Part shown: piece by piece, positions 33,529-42,241 of the stretch
Layout of the letters: each line of letters starts with the position of its first letter
Numbering within the stretch: position 1 is the first letter of the stretch
Assembly: GCA_016713115.1 (NCBI GenBank)
Contig: JADJPU010000001.1
Span: 62,001-126,000, forward strand
Source: Cellvibrionales bacterium
GTDB taxonomy: Bacteria > Pseudomonadota > Gammaproteobacteria > Pseudomonadales > UBA7239
Direction: 5' to 3'
DNA: 64,000 bases
Program-made: the position numbers and the translations under genes
Notes under the pieces: generated by a model
Seen by the model: the letters and a program-made list of their open reading frames with translations, nothing else
Told to the model about the DNA's origin: nothing
Database searches by the model: none

Positions 33529-34656
33529 TCACGCTTTGCTTTCATCTCTGCGATACCACTCCAGCAACTGCGCCACTGCCCATAACAACACAACACCCAA
33601 CACTGCCGTGATGCATTGCATCCACCAATCATCGCCTTCAATAGCATTTAACGCATCGGCCATGGGAGACAACAACACACTGACGCAAAAAACCGGCAAG
33701 GTATGACGCCCCATCATTTGCAAAGCCTGAGAAAACTTTCCATCCAACCATTTACCTTGTGGCAGCAACAACACAGCCACCAAGACCAAGGCTAGAAAGT
33801 GCAGTAAGCGTGCACCACCTAAATAGGATTTACTGATGGGATACAGCAACTCGGCTACTGGCAAGGGCATCCATGAATCGTGCCACGCAGGCCAACTCCA
33901 AGAAACCGTAACCACTGCACAAATAGCGAGAAAAGCGAGCGCACCCCACAATAAACTCTGCCGAAACCGCACACTACAACGCGCCAACCACTGTGCATTT
34001 GCTTCACGATGCGAGCCAACCAAAGCGCCGATAAAAAACAAAAACTGCCAAGTGAACGGATTAAAAAACCACTCTTTGTTGGGACGCGCTTCAAAGTTCC
34101 ACTCGTTAAATGTTGCCAGTAAATAAAGTGCTCCTGAAGCGAGCAACACCCAACGCGGCCGCCGCAGTAAAAATGGCAATACCACGACCATCATGGCCAA
34201 TAGCACGATGTACAAAGGCAGCGGATCCATCAACCCTGGGCGAAACCGCAGCAGCGAGCTGGCAACCAATGCCGCTTTGGGATTCTCAAGAAAATAGCTC
34301 AAGCCCCTTTCATTGACATAATCGCGCGTCAATACATGGTCGTTGACAAGAAACAGCATCGCCATCAATTGCGTGAGCACAAAAACATGGGCGATATACA
34401 GCGTCCAGCTTCTGCTCAAAATGTGCATCGTGGTTGAAACATAGCCTCTGCGCTGCAGGCGCTTGCCGTAAGCAATGGCCGCAGAAACACCCGATAAAAA
34501 AACAAATAACTCAGCGGCATCGCTGAAACCCAGATTACGCATTGTGAAATAGCCAAAGAAGCTACCGGTAATGTGATCCCAAAAAATGAAGATCAGCGCC
34601 AACCCGCGAAAGAAGTCGATGCGTAAGTCGCGGGTCGAAGGACTGCTGGGCGGCAT
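33529..34656 (-). CDS. OpgC-like membrane acyltransferase
   Basis: A 375-residue integral membrane protein of about ten helices. The N-terminal region (RIDFFRGLALIFIFWDHITG, then MRNLGFSDAAELFVFLSGVSAA in pieces) is characteristic of OpgC-family proteins, which add succinyl groups to osmoregulated periplasmic glucans. The conserved His in the first helix region (DHITG) is a candidate catalytic residue. No opgG/opgH glucan genes are nearby, so the acceptor is uncertain. The gene is followed nine bases later by nadA. Confidence 0.82.
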   Translation of the reverse strand: MPPSSPSTRDLRIDFFRGLALIFIFWDHITGSFFGYFTMRNLGFSDAAELFVFLSGVSAAIAYGKRLQRRGYVSTTMHILSRSWTLYIAHVFVLTQLMAMLFLVNDHVLTRDYVNERGLSYFLENPKAALVASSLLRFRPGLMDPLPLYIVLLAMMVVVLPFLLRRPRWVLLASGALYLLATFNEWNFEARPNKEWFFNPFTWQFLFFIGALVGSHREANAQWLARCSVRFRQSLLWGALAFLAICAVVTVSWSWPAWHDSWMPLPVAELLYPISKSYLGGARLLHFLALVLVAVLLLPQGKWLDGKFSQALQMMGRHTLPVFCVSVLLSPMADALNAIEGDDWWMQCITAVLGVVLLWAVAQLLEWYRRDESKA

Positions 34657-34731
34657 AGCTAACTACTACTAAAAATCTGGTGCCGCATTATGCCTGTAAA
34701 CAGGGAGCAGCCCCAGCAGCGCCCCTACCAG

Positions 34732-37584
34732 TTACAACGCCGTGGCGTTAATGACTTTCACCCCACCCGCATCTTTTTGCACGGAAGATTCCAGCTCCAC
34801 ATCTTGATTGGGAATGCCGATGATGAGATCCGCCTTGCCATCGCTATTGATGTCACCAGTGCTCACGGCTGCGCCAAACAAATCTCCAAACGCATCGCCG
34901 TACACGGTTTTGATAGGCGCATAAGTCGCGCCGTTCCACACGGTGACGCTGCCGGTGTCGTTTGTTGCTGCGGGTATGTTGTTGTCTTGCGGCGCGCCGG
35001 CAATGATGTCCAGCGTGCTATCACCGTTTACATCACCCAGCGCCACACTGCTGCCCAACCAGGCTTTTTTCACCGCACCGAAAGATTTTGTCGATAACAA
35101 TTCGCCATCGCTGCCGCTAATCACACTGATACTGCCGGTATCTTTGGTGCGGCTGTCTGCGTCATCGTCCAGCGGTGCGCCGATCACAATATCGGTATAA
35201 CCATCATGATTGATGTCTGCACTCGCCAGCGCTTTGCCAAACCGCGCTTTTTTGTTGGTGCCGAGTTTTTGCAGCAGCTCAGTGCCGCTGCTGTTGTACG
35301 CGCGCACACTGCCCACGCCGCTTTCATCCGGCGCACCGACGATGATGTCGGCCACACCATCGTTATCCACATCCCCTGCTGCTACGGCTGTGCCCGCGTG
35401 TGCGTTTGTTGAGAGTCCGTAAAAACGCTTGCGGCTTTGTAAGCTGTTGCCGTCATAAACGGTCACGCTGCCCGCCGCTTTTTGTGGCGCGACAGGGCTT
35501 TTATCTTTCGGCGCACCGATCAACACATCCGCATAGCCATCGCCGTTTACATCACCCAGCGCTAACGCCGAACCAAAGCCGGTGTTTTTCATTGCGCCCC
35601 AGAAGGTGTGCCTGCGCTCACCTGCACCGCCGTACAACACGGTGACGCTGCCAACGCGCAGCGCCGTGGCGTTGGGAGCACCCACGACCACATCGGCAAA
35701 ACCGTCTTTATCAATATCCGCGTTGCCAGCCACCGCAAAACCCATCGCATCTTTCGCGGCATTGCCAGTAATCGACGCCATCACGCTACCGTCTTTGCCG
35801 GAAATGACTTCAGCTTTGCCTACGCCAACAATCGCTTTCGCTGGCGGCGCTGCTCGCACGCTGTAGCCCGGTGAGCCGATCACATAATCGCCGTAACCGT
35901 CGCCATCGAAATCACCGGCAAACGCCACCGCTGCGCCTGTTTTTTCGGCTTTGGCTGTGCCGTCTACATCACTAGGTACAGGCACCGGCGCATCGCAGGC
36001 GTCGCCGATGCCGTTGTTATCCCAATCCAATTGGTTGCTGTTAGAAACAGCGGCGCAGTTGTCACTGTTGTTACCCACGCCGTCATTGTCCGCGTCGGCA
36101 GATTCGTCAGGATCGTTCGGGAAAGCATCACTGTTATCGCCAATGCCGTCACCATCGGCATCTACCGATTCAGACGCATCAAGAGGGAAGGCATCACTCG
36201 CATCAGCCACGCCATCGTTGTCGTCATCTGTATCTTCGATAAGTGGCGAACCGATACGCAAATCATCAATGAACATCTCTGCATAGGAGCCAGTCATTGG
36301 CGGTGTGCCAGAATTCACTTTCATTGCAAATGTATTTGTACCCGGCGTTACTGTCACAACACAAAAAGACCACACACCTGAAGCCGTGCATGAGCTGTAA
36401 GCAGGAATGCCATTGATTTCTACACCATACACACCAAGGGAAGAAGCTCCACGCTGATACCAAGAAATGGTCGACCCTGTCTGCAAGCTGATAGATAAAG
36501 ATGCCACATTGGTGCTGTGTGAAGCATCGCGATAGGTGATCAAACGCAGCGAATGTGATGGGCTTACACTGTATTTTGTGGAAACACCCCAACTGGCTCC
36601 CGCAGTTTCGTACCATGAATTGAATACCCAACCACCGCCGTCACCACTTTCAAAATCATTGAATACAGGAAGTTTTGTGGTGTCGATGCTATCGGGTTTG
36701 CCGTCGCCATCGGTATCAGTAGTTGCTTCGGGATTTATTGGGAAGGCATCACTCGCATCGTCTACGCCGTCATTGTCGTCGTCGTTATCGCAGGCGTTGC
36801 CTTCGCTATCGCCATCCGTGTTGAGTTGATCGGAGTTAGCAACCGCAGCGCAGTTGTCAGCGAGGTTGTCGATGCCGTCATTGTCGGTGTCGCCGTTGGG
36901 CGTTGAATCGCTGTTATTACCTACGCCGTCACCATCCGTGTCGAGAGATTCAGATGCGTCCAGCGGGAAGGCATCAGAGGCATCCGCTACACCATCGTTG
37001 TCGTCGTCGGTATCGCAGGCATTGCCTTCACTATCACCATCGGAGTTCAACTGATCAGGGTTATAAATGGAGGCACAGTTATCCGAAGTATCTGGAACAG
37101 AATCCCTGTCGTCATCTAAATCATAGTCGTCGCGTAAAGAATCATTATCTTGATCTGGGAACACCCCCTGATAGGTAACCGTAGTTTTGGTACCGTTGAA
37201 AGAGTGTGTCCAGCAGTGTGTTTGCCCTGCAGCGCGGGCGCACACAGGACCGCCGGTAGCGGTTTGGTATTTAACTTGGGTGATGGTTCCACTAACCGAT
37301 GTATTGGTAGCGCTACTATTGACTGGCGGATTCCCTAGGCCGCAAGCGGTCAAGGCATCATCGCAACCCAATATGCCTGGAAAAGCGCTGCCGCACCTTT
37401 GCGTCAAAGTTCGTGTGGCCCAATCCGTACCGTTATAGCACTCTATGGATCGAATACGGATATCGCTACTGGTAGCCGCCAAACACAATGGACTGAGCAG
37501 TAAACCAACAAACAACAACCCTAATTGATTGCACAAGCTCCGTTTAATAGGAGCGAAGATACCGTGAAAGAATGTGCAGCTCAT
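34732..37584 (-). CDS. Large secreted protein with TSP3 calcium repeats and FG-GAP propeller
   Basis: A 950-residue exported protein (signal peptide about 1-37, ending CLAA). After a Cys-containing N-terminal region come thrombospondin type 3 repeats (about 140-310 and 455-545: many DTDDDNDGVADASDAFP-like Asp-rich loops that bind calcium). A beta-sandwich-like insert with aromatic residues lies between them (310-450). Residues 555-950 hold FG-GAP repeats (GDFDGDGYGDYVIGSP, DVNGDGYADVLIGAP, and several more), an integrin-alpha-like seven-bladed propeller. It is likely a surface adhesion or extracellular scaffold protein. There are no catalytic motifs. ATG 37584 faces metH divergently. Confidence 0.88.
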   Translation of the reverse strand: MSCTFFHGIFAPIKRSLCNQLGLLFVGLLLSPLCLAATSSDIRIRSIECYNGTDWATRTLTQRCGSAFPGILGCDDALTACGLGNPPVNSSATNTSVSGTITQVKYQTATGGPVCARAAGQTHCWTHSFNGTKTTVTYQGVFPDQDNDSLRDDYDLDDDRDSVPDTSDNCASIYNPDQLNSDGDSEGNACDTDDDNDGVADASDAFPLDASESLDTDGDGVGNNSDSTPNGDTDNDGIDNLADNCAAVANSDQLNTDGDSEGNACDNDDDNDGVDDASDAFPINPEATTDTDGDGKPDSIDTTKLPVFNDFESGDGGGWVFNSWYETAGASWGVSTKYSVSPSHSLRLITYRDASHSTNVASLSISLQTGSTISWYQRGASSLGVYGVEINGIPAYSSCTASGVWSFCVVTVTPGTNTFAMKVNSGTPPMTGSYAEMFIDDLRIGSPLIEDTDDDNDGVADASDAFPLDASESVDADGDGIGDNSDAFPNDPDESADADNDGVGNNSDNCAAVSNSNQLDWDNNGIGDACDAPVPVPSDVDGTAKAEKTGAAVAFAGDFDGDGYGDYVIGSPGYSVRAAPPAKAIVGVGKAEVISGKDGSVMASITGNAAKDAMGFAVAGNADIDKDGFADVVVGAPNATALRVGSVTVLYGGAGERRHTFWGAMKNTGFGSALALGDVNGDGYADVLIGAPKDKSPVAPQKAAGSVTVYDGNSLQSRKRFYGLSTNAHAGTAVAAGDVDNDGVADIIVGAPDESGVGSVRAYNSSGTELLQKLGTNKKARFGKALASADINHDGYTDIVIGAPLDDDADSRTKDTGSISVISGSDGELLSTKSFGAVKKAWLGSSVALGDVNGDSTLDIIAGAPQDNNIPAATNDTGSVTVWNGATYAPIKTVYGDAFGDLFGAAVSTGDINSDGKADLIIGIPNQDVELESSVQKDAGGVKVINATAL

Positions 37585-37633
37585 GGAACATCCTTATTAT
37601 TTTTTGCTTATTTTAGAAGCAACCGTAGCACAA

Positions 37634-37680
37634 GCCAACGCCAACGCCAACGCCAACGCCAACGCCAACGCCAACGCCAA
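37634..37680 (+). repeat. GCCAAC hexanucleotide tandem repeat
   Basis: Seven full copies of GCCAAC plus five bases of an eighth run without a mismatch. The array lies in the 180-base intergenic region between the TSP3/FG-GAP gene start and metH, about 50 bases from the former. As a pure six-base repeat it is expected to vary in copy number by slippage, which would change spacing in the divergent promoter region. Confidence 0.95.
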
Positions 37681-37684
37681 GAAA

Positions 37685-37714
37685 AACCTATATCAAAAAA
37701 CTTTGATATAGGTT
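37685..37714. promoter_or_regulatory. Perfect 13-bp inverted repeat before metH
   Basis: AACCTATATCAAA (37685-37697) and TTTGATATAGGTT (37702-37714) are perfectly complementary with a four-base loop. The right arm contains TTGATA, the proposed -35 box of metH. It could be an operator for a dimeric repressor/activator or an RNA hairpin. It does not match any metH riboswitch pattern I know. Confidence 0.7.
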
Positions 37715-37730
37715 GGCGGGCTGCTATCAT
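37703..37730 (+). promoter_or_regulatory. Probable sigma-70 promoter of metH
   Basis: TTGATA (37703-37708) and TATCAT (37725-37730) are 16 bases apart, giving transcription start near 37737 and a leader of under 30 bases. The -35 box lies inside the right arm of the 13-bp inverted repeat. Confidence 0.55.
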
Positions 37731-37764
37731 GCCCACTCTCTGTAGCACAGCTAGGAATCCCGCC

Positions 37765-40700
37765 ATGTCCGCACCCAATGCCGCTTCTATTGCCGCTCGC
37801 ACCGCTCTGCTCCAGCAGGCTTTGCAGCAGCGCATTCTGATTTTGGACGGCGCGATGGGTACGATGGTGCAGACTTACGGGCTGGAAGAAGCGGACTACC
37901 GTGGCGAACGCTTCAAAGATGTGCATCACGATGTCAAAGGAAACAATGACTTACTGGTACTCTCCAAACCCGAAGTGATCCGTGAGATTCACCAAGCCTA
38001 TTTGGATGCGGGTGCCGACATCATCGAAACCAGCACCTTCAACTCCACCCGCGCCTCGATGGCCGACTACCACTTGGAAGATTTGGTGCCGGAGCTGAAC
38101 CGCGAAGCCGCCCGCCTCGCCCGTGAGCTGTGCGATGCCGCCAGCACGCCCGACAAACCGCGCTTCGTGGCCGGCGTACTCGGACCCACCACCAAGGCCG
38201 CCTGCACCATCTGCGATGTGAACGAGCCAGCCAAACGCTCGATCGAGTGGGACGAGCTGGTGCGCGACTACTACGAGGCCTGCCAACATTTGGTGGAAGG
38301 CGGCGCGGACATCATCCTGATCGAAACCGTGTTCGACACCCTGAACTGCAAAGCGGCCATCTTCGCCACGCGCCAGTATTTCGACGACAGCGGGCTGGAA
38401 TTGCCGATCATGATTTCCGGCACCATTCCCGACAAAAGCGGCCGCACGCTGACGGGCCAAACCGTGGAAGCGTTCTGGAACTCCATCGCGCACGCCAAGC
38501 CCATTTCCGTCGGCCTGAACTGCGCGCTGGGCGCGGACGAATTGCGCCCGCATGTGGAAGAACTCTCGCGCATCGCGGGCGTTTATGTCAGCGCGCACCC
38601 CAACGCCGGTTTGCCGAATGAAATGGGCGGCTTCGATGAAACCCCCGAATCCATGGAAGTGATGATTCGCGATTACGCCGACAGTGGATTTCTCAACATC
38701 GTCGGTGGCTGCTGCGGCACCACACCCGCACACATTTCCGCGATTGCCGCTTCAATGAAGGAATGCAAACCGCGTGCGGTTCCGGTGATTCCACCTGCGT
38801 TGCGTTTATCCGGTTTGGAAGCGGTCACGCTGGATAACGATTCTTTATTTGCCAATGTGGGCGAACGCTGCAATGTTACCGGCTCCGCCAAATTCAAACG
38901 CTTGGTGATGGACGGCGATTACAACGCCGCGCTCGCGGTGGCGGAAGAACAAGTGAGCGACGGTGCGCAAGTAATCGACCTCAATTTTGATGAAGCGATG
39001 CTGGATTCGTTTTATGCGATGAAACATTTTTCGCAATTAATCGCTGTTGAACCGAATATCGCCAAAGTGCCGGTGATGTTGGATTCCTCCAAGTGGGATG
39101 TGATCGAAACCGGCCTGAAATGCACACAGGGCAAAGCCATCGTCAATTCCATCAGCATGAAAGAAGGCGTGGAAAAATTTGTCGAGCAGGCAAAACTGTG
39201 TCAACGCTACGGCGCAGCGATTGTGGTGATGGCATTTGATGAAAAAGGCCAAGGCGACACATTGGAACGCCGCATTGAAATCTGCCAAAAGTCTTACGAC
39301 ATTCTGGTCAATGAGGTGGGCTTTAATCCAAACGATATTATTTTTGATCCAAATATTTTTGCGATTGCGACTGGAATAGAAGAACACAACAACTACGCGG
39401 TGGACTTCATCGAAACCACACGCTGGATTAAACAAAACCTGCCTGGCGCGCTAGTGTCTGGTGGTTTATCAAATGTGTCGTTCTCGTTTCGCGGCAACAA
39501 CACTGTGCGTGAAGCGATTCACTCGGTGTTTTTGTACCACGCGATTAAAGCCGGTTTGGATATGGCCATCGTCAACGCCGGGCAACTCGCGGTGTACGAC
39601 GATTTACCAGAAGACTTGCGCAACAAAGTCGAAGATGTGGTTTTAAACCGCAACCCCAATGCGACCGAAGCCCTGCTTGCCATTGCTGACGATTACAAAG
39701 GCGGCGGCGCGACGAAAAAAGAAGAAGATTTGAGCTGGCGCGAATGGCCGGTCAACAAACGCATTGAACATGCGCTGGTGCTCGGCATCACCAACTGGAT
39801 TGTGGAAGATGCCGAAGAAGCGCGACTGAACAGCGAAAAACCGCTGGATGTAATCGAAGGCCCACTGATGGACGGCATGAATGTGGTCGGCGATTTGTTC
39901 GGCGCTGGAAAAATGTTTTTACCGCAAGTGGTAAAAAGTGCGCGCGTGATGAAACAAGCGGTGGCTCACCTCACGCCCTTTATTGAAGCCGGAAAATCTG
40001 CTGCCGCGAAAAAGAGCAATGGCAAGATCGTGATGGCAACCGTAAAAGGCGATGTGCATGACATCGGCAAAAACATCGTCGGCGTGGTACTCGGCTGCAA
40101 CAACTTTGATGTGGTCGATCTCGGCGTGATGGTACCCTGCGACAAAATCCTGCAAGTTGCCAAAGAAGAAAACGCAGACTTTATCGGCCTCTCCGGTTTG
40201 ATTACGCCCTCACTGGATGAAATGGTGCATGTCGCGCGCGAAATGCAGCGTTTGGACTACCAAGTGCCACTGTTGATTGGCGGTGCTACCACATCCAAAG
40301 CGCACACAGCGGTAAAAATTGAGCCGAGATACACCAACAACCAAGTGGTGTATGTGCCAGATGCCTCGCGCGCTGTAGGTGTTGCCACCACTTTATTGTC
40401 AGCCGATTTGCGCGACGACTACGTTAAGAATTTGCAAGAAGAATATGTGCAGGTGCGCGAGCGCACAGCCAAACGCCGCGCGGGTGAAAACCTGGTGTCT
40501 TATGCAGACGCGAAAAAAATCGGCTCCAAAATTGACTGGGAGAGTTATGTTCCCGCCGTACCACAACAACCAGGCTTGCATGTGCTGGATGATTACCCGC
40601 TAGAAGCACTGGTGCCTTTCATCGACTGGACGCCGTTCTTCATTACTTGGGAGCTAGCCGGTAAGTATCCAAATATTCTGGAAGACAATGTGGTGGGCGA

Positions 40701-41475
40701 AGCGGCAAGAAACCTGTTTGCCGACGCACAAAAAATGCTGCAAGACATCGTCAGCAATAAACGGCTGAAAGCAAGTGCGGTATTTGGCTTGTGGCCAGCC
40801 AATCAAATTGATGACGACAGCATCGAGATTTATACCGATGAAACGCGCAGCACCGTGCAAACCACATTGCATCACTTGCGCCAGCAAAATCACAAAAATG
40901 ATGAAGCACCGCTGTTGTCATTAGCCGATTATGTGGCGCCAAAAACCAGCGGCTTGAAAGATTACATGGGCGCATTTGCTGTGACTGCTGGCACCGGCAC
41001 GGATGAGCTTGTCGCGGCCTACCACGCCAAGCACGATGACTACTCCGCCATCATGGTAAAAGCACTGGCCGACCGTTTGGCTGAAGCCTTTGCCGAGCAT
41101 TTGCATCAGCGCGTGCGCAAAGAATTCTGGGGCTACGCCGCTGAAGAAAATTTCAACAATGAAGAATTGATTCGTGAACGCTATCGCGGTATTCGCCCGG
41201 CACCAGGCTACCCCGCTTGCCCCGATCACACCGAAAAACGCAAACTGTTTGCCTTATTGGATGCAGAAAAAAACGCCGGTGTAACGCTCACCGAACACTA
41301 CGCCATGCTGCCAGCCGCCAGCGTGAGTGGTTGGTATATGGCACACCCGAATGCGCGCTACTTTGCCGTGGGCAAAATCATGAAAGACCAAGTGGAAGCC
41401 ATTGCCGCACGCAAACAGCAAGATATCGCGCAAGTGGAGTACGATTTGTCGCCGGCACTGAGCTACGAACACTGA
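37765..41475 (+). CDS. metH: Cobalamin-dependent methionine synthase MetH
   Basis: MetH transfers the methyl of methyltetrahydrofolate via cobalamin to homocysteine. The 1236-residue length is the full four-module form. Seen in order: homocysteine-binding domain (ILDGAMGTMVQ near residue 25, then the zinc cysteines in GGCCGTTPAHI about 310); folate-binding domain (GERCNVTGSAKF); cobalamin domain with the lower-ligand motif GDVHDIGKNIVG (about 757-770); and the SAM-reactivation domain (GYPACPDHTEK, and RYRGIRPAPGYP). ATG 37765 is chosen over a longer frame whose first 80 codons run through the GCCAAC repeat and lack homology; AGGA lies eight bases before it. Requires B12 from uptake or synthesis. 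Confidence 0.96.
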   Translation: MSAPNAASIAARTALLQQALQQRILILDGAMGTMVQTYGLEEADYRGERFKDVHHDVKGNNDLLVLSKPEVIREIHQAYLDAGADIIETSTFNSTRASMADYHLEDLVPELNREAARLARELCDAASTPDKPRFVAGVLGPTTKAACTICDVNEPAKRSIEWDELVRDYYEACQHLVEGGADIILIETVFDTLNCKAAIFATRQYFDDSGLELPIMISGTIPDKSGRTLTGQTVEAFWNSIAHAKPISVGLNCALGADELRPHVEELSRIAGVYVSAHPNAGLPNEMGGFDETPESMEVMIRDYADSGFLNIVGGCCGTTPAHISAIAASMKECKPRAVPVIPPALRLSGLEAVTLDNDSLFANVGERCNVTGSAKFKRLVMDGDYNAALAVAEEQVSDGAQVIDLNFDEAMLDSFYAMKHFSQLIAVEPNIAKVPVMLDSSKWDVIETGLKCTQGKAIVNSISMKEGVEKFVEQAKLCQRYGAAIVVMAFDEKGQGDTLERRIEICQKSYDILVNEVGFNPNDIIFDPNIFAIATGIEEHNNYAVDFIETTRWIKQNLPGALVSGGLSNVSFSFRGNNTVREAIHSVFLYHAIKAGLDMAIVNAGQLAVYDDLPEDLRNKVEDVVLNRNPNATEALLAIADDYKGGGATKKEEDLSWREWPVNKRIEHALVLGITNWIVEDAEEARLNSEKPLDVIEGPLMDGMNVVGDLFGAGKMFLPQVVKSARVMKQAVAHLTPFIEAGKSAAAKKSNGKIVMATVKGDVHDIGKNIVGVVLGCNNFDVVDLGVMVPCDKILQVAKEENADFIGLSGLITPSLDEMVHVAREMQRLDYQVPLLIGGATTSKAHTAVKIEPRYTNNQVVYVPDASRAVGVATTLLSADLRDDYVKNLQEEYVQVRERTAKRRAGENLVSYADAKKIGSKIDWESYVPAVPQQPGLHVLDDYPLEALVPFIDWTPFFITWELAGKYPNILEDNVVGEAARNLFADAQKMLQDIVSNKRLKASAVFGLWPANQIDDDSIEIYTDETRSTVQTTLHHLRQQNHKNDEAPLLSLADYVAPKTSGLKDYMGAFAVTAGTGTDELVAAYHAKHDDYSAIMVKALADRLAEAFAEHLHQRVRKEFWGYAAEENFNNEELIRERYRGIRPAPGYPACPDHTEKRKLFALLDAEKNAGVTLTEHYAMLPAASVSGWYMAHPNARYFAVGKIMKDQVEAIAARKQQDIAQVEYDLSPALSYEH

Positions 41476-41483
41476 GGCAAGCA

Positions 41484-41702
41484 ATGAGCGAACAAGAAAA
41501 TTCCAACAAACCCAATTTCCGCGCGATTGTGATGAGCACACTCGCAGCGGCCATTGGCATCCAAAGCAACAAAAACCGCGAGCGCGATTTTGTGCACGGC
41601 AACATCAAGGTGTACATCGCCGCGGGGCTTATCTTTACCACATTGTTCATTAGCAGCATCGTGTTGCTGGTGAAGTGGGTGATTAACAGTGCAGGCATGT
41701 GA
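41484..41702 (+). CDS. DUF2970 small membrane protein
   Basis: A 72-residue protein with one C-terminal transmembrane helix (about 44-66, IAAGLIFTTLFISSIVLLV) and a conserved cytoplasmic start with VMSTLAAAIGIQSNKNRERDFVHGN. This matches DUF2970, short proteins of unknown function in proteobacteria. It is placed eight bases after metH, likely in one transcript, and overlaps the next gene start by 14 bases. No function can be stated. Confidence 0.8.
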   Translation: MSEQENSNKPNFRAIVMSTLAAAIGIQSNKNRERDFVHGNIKVYIAAGLIFTTLFISSIVLLVKWVINSAGM

Positions 41703-42237
41703 TTCGGACGCTTTTTTTTCAGAATTACCACTCACACCGGCAGCCACATTGCTGGCAACACTCATTGCACAAGGCAAAACACTGACCTGCGCGGAATCTT
41801 GTACTGGCGGCTTGGTGTCGTCCCTGCTAACAGAAATCCCTGGCGCATCGCGCGCCTTTCACGCCGGATTCATCACCTATTCCAATGCCATGAAAACCGC
41901 CATGCTCGGCGTGCAAGCGTCCACGCTGGCGCAACACGGCGCAGTGAGTGAGCAAACCGTGCGCGAAATGGCGCTGGGCGCTCTACAGCGCAGCGGTGCG
42001 GATTACGCCATCGCTCTCTCTGGCATTGCTGGGCCAGATGGCGGCACTACAGAAAAACCCGTCGGTACCGTGTGGATTGCATGGGGCAACCAACAACAAC
42101 TGCAAGCACACTGCTTTCAGCTCGGCGAGACGCGCAAACACTGCCAACAGCGCGCGGCAGCCATCGCGCTGGATTTACTTCACCGCACCGTCATCGGTGA
42201 AACACAAGACCCGCCGTATTTCCTTCAAGGCCATTAA
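41689..42237 (+). CDS. pncC: Nicotinamide-nucleotide amidase PncC (CinA C-terminal family)
   Basis: PncC deamidates NMN to nicotinate mononucleotide, recycling NAD breakdown products. The 182-residue protein has AESCTGGLVSSLLTEIPGAS (the catalytic Ser/Thr region in pieces), GFITYSNAMKTAMLGV, GISGIAGPDGG-type segment ALSGIAGPDGGTTEKPVGTVWIAW. It is the stand-alone PncC form, without the N-terminal CinA domain. The start is GTG 41689, overlapping the DUF2970 gene by 14 bases, with no strong Shine-Dalgarno sequence. Alternative internal starts would cut into conserved sequence. Confidence 0.92.
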   Translation: MQACDSDAFFSELPLTPAATLLATLIAQGKTLTCAESCTGGLVSSLLTEIPGASRAFHAGFITYSNAMKTAMLGVQASTLAQHGAVSEQTVREMALGALQRSGADYAIALSGIAGPDGGTTEKPVGTVWIAWGNQQQLQAHCFQLGETRKHCQQRAAAIALDLLHRTVIGETQDPPYFLQGH

Positions 42238-42241
42238 GCGC

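Noticed and set aside
37525..37764. Upstream extension of MetH containing a (Gln-Arg)n stretch
   Set aside because: It reads through the GCCAAC tandem repeat and the inverted repeat, has no family similarity, and a good ATG with AGGA follows at 37765.
37585..37764. SAH riboswitch or cobalamin riboswitch before metH
   Set aside because: The leader after the proposed promoter is under 30 bases and I find none of the conserved cores.
37951..38733. Long minus-strand frame inside metH
   Set aside because: It arises from the codon bias of metH; the sense frame is fully conserved.
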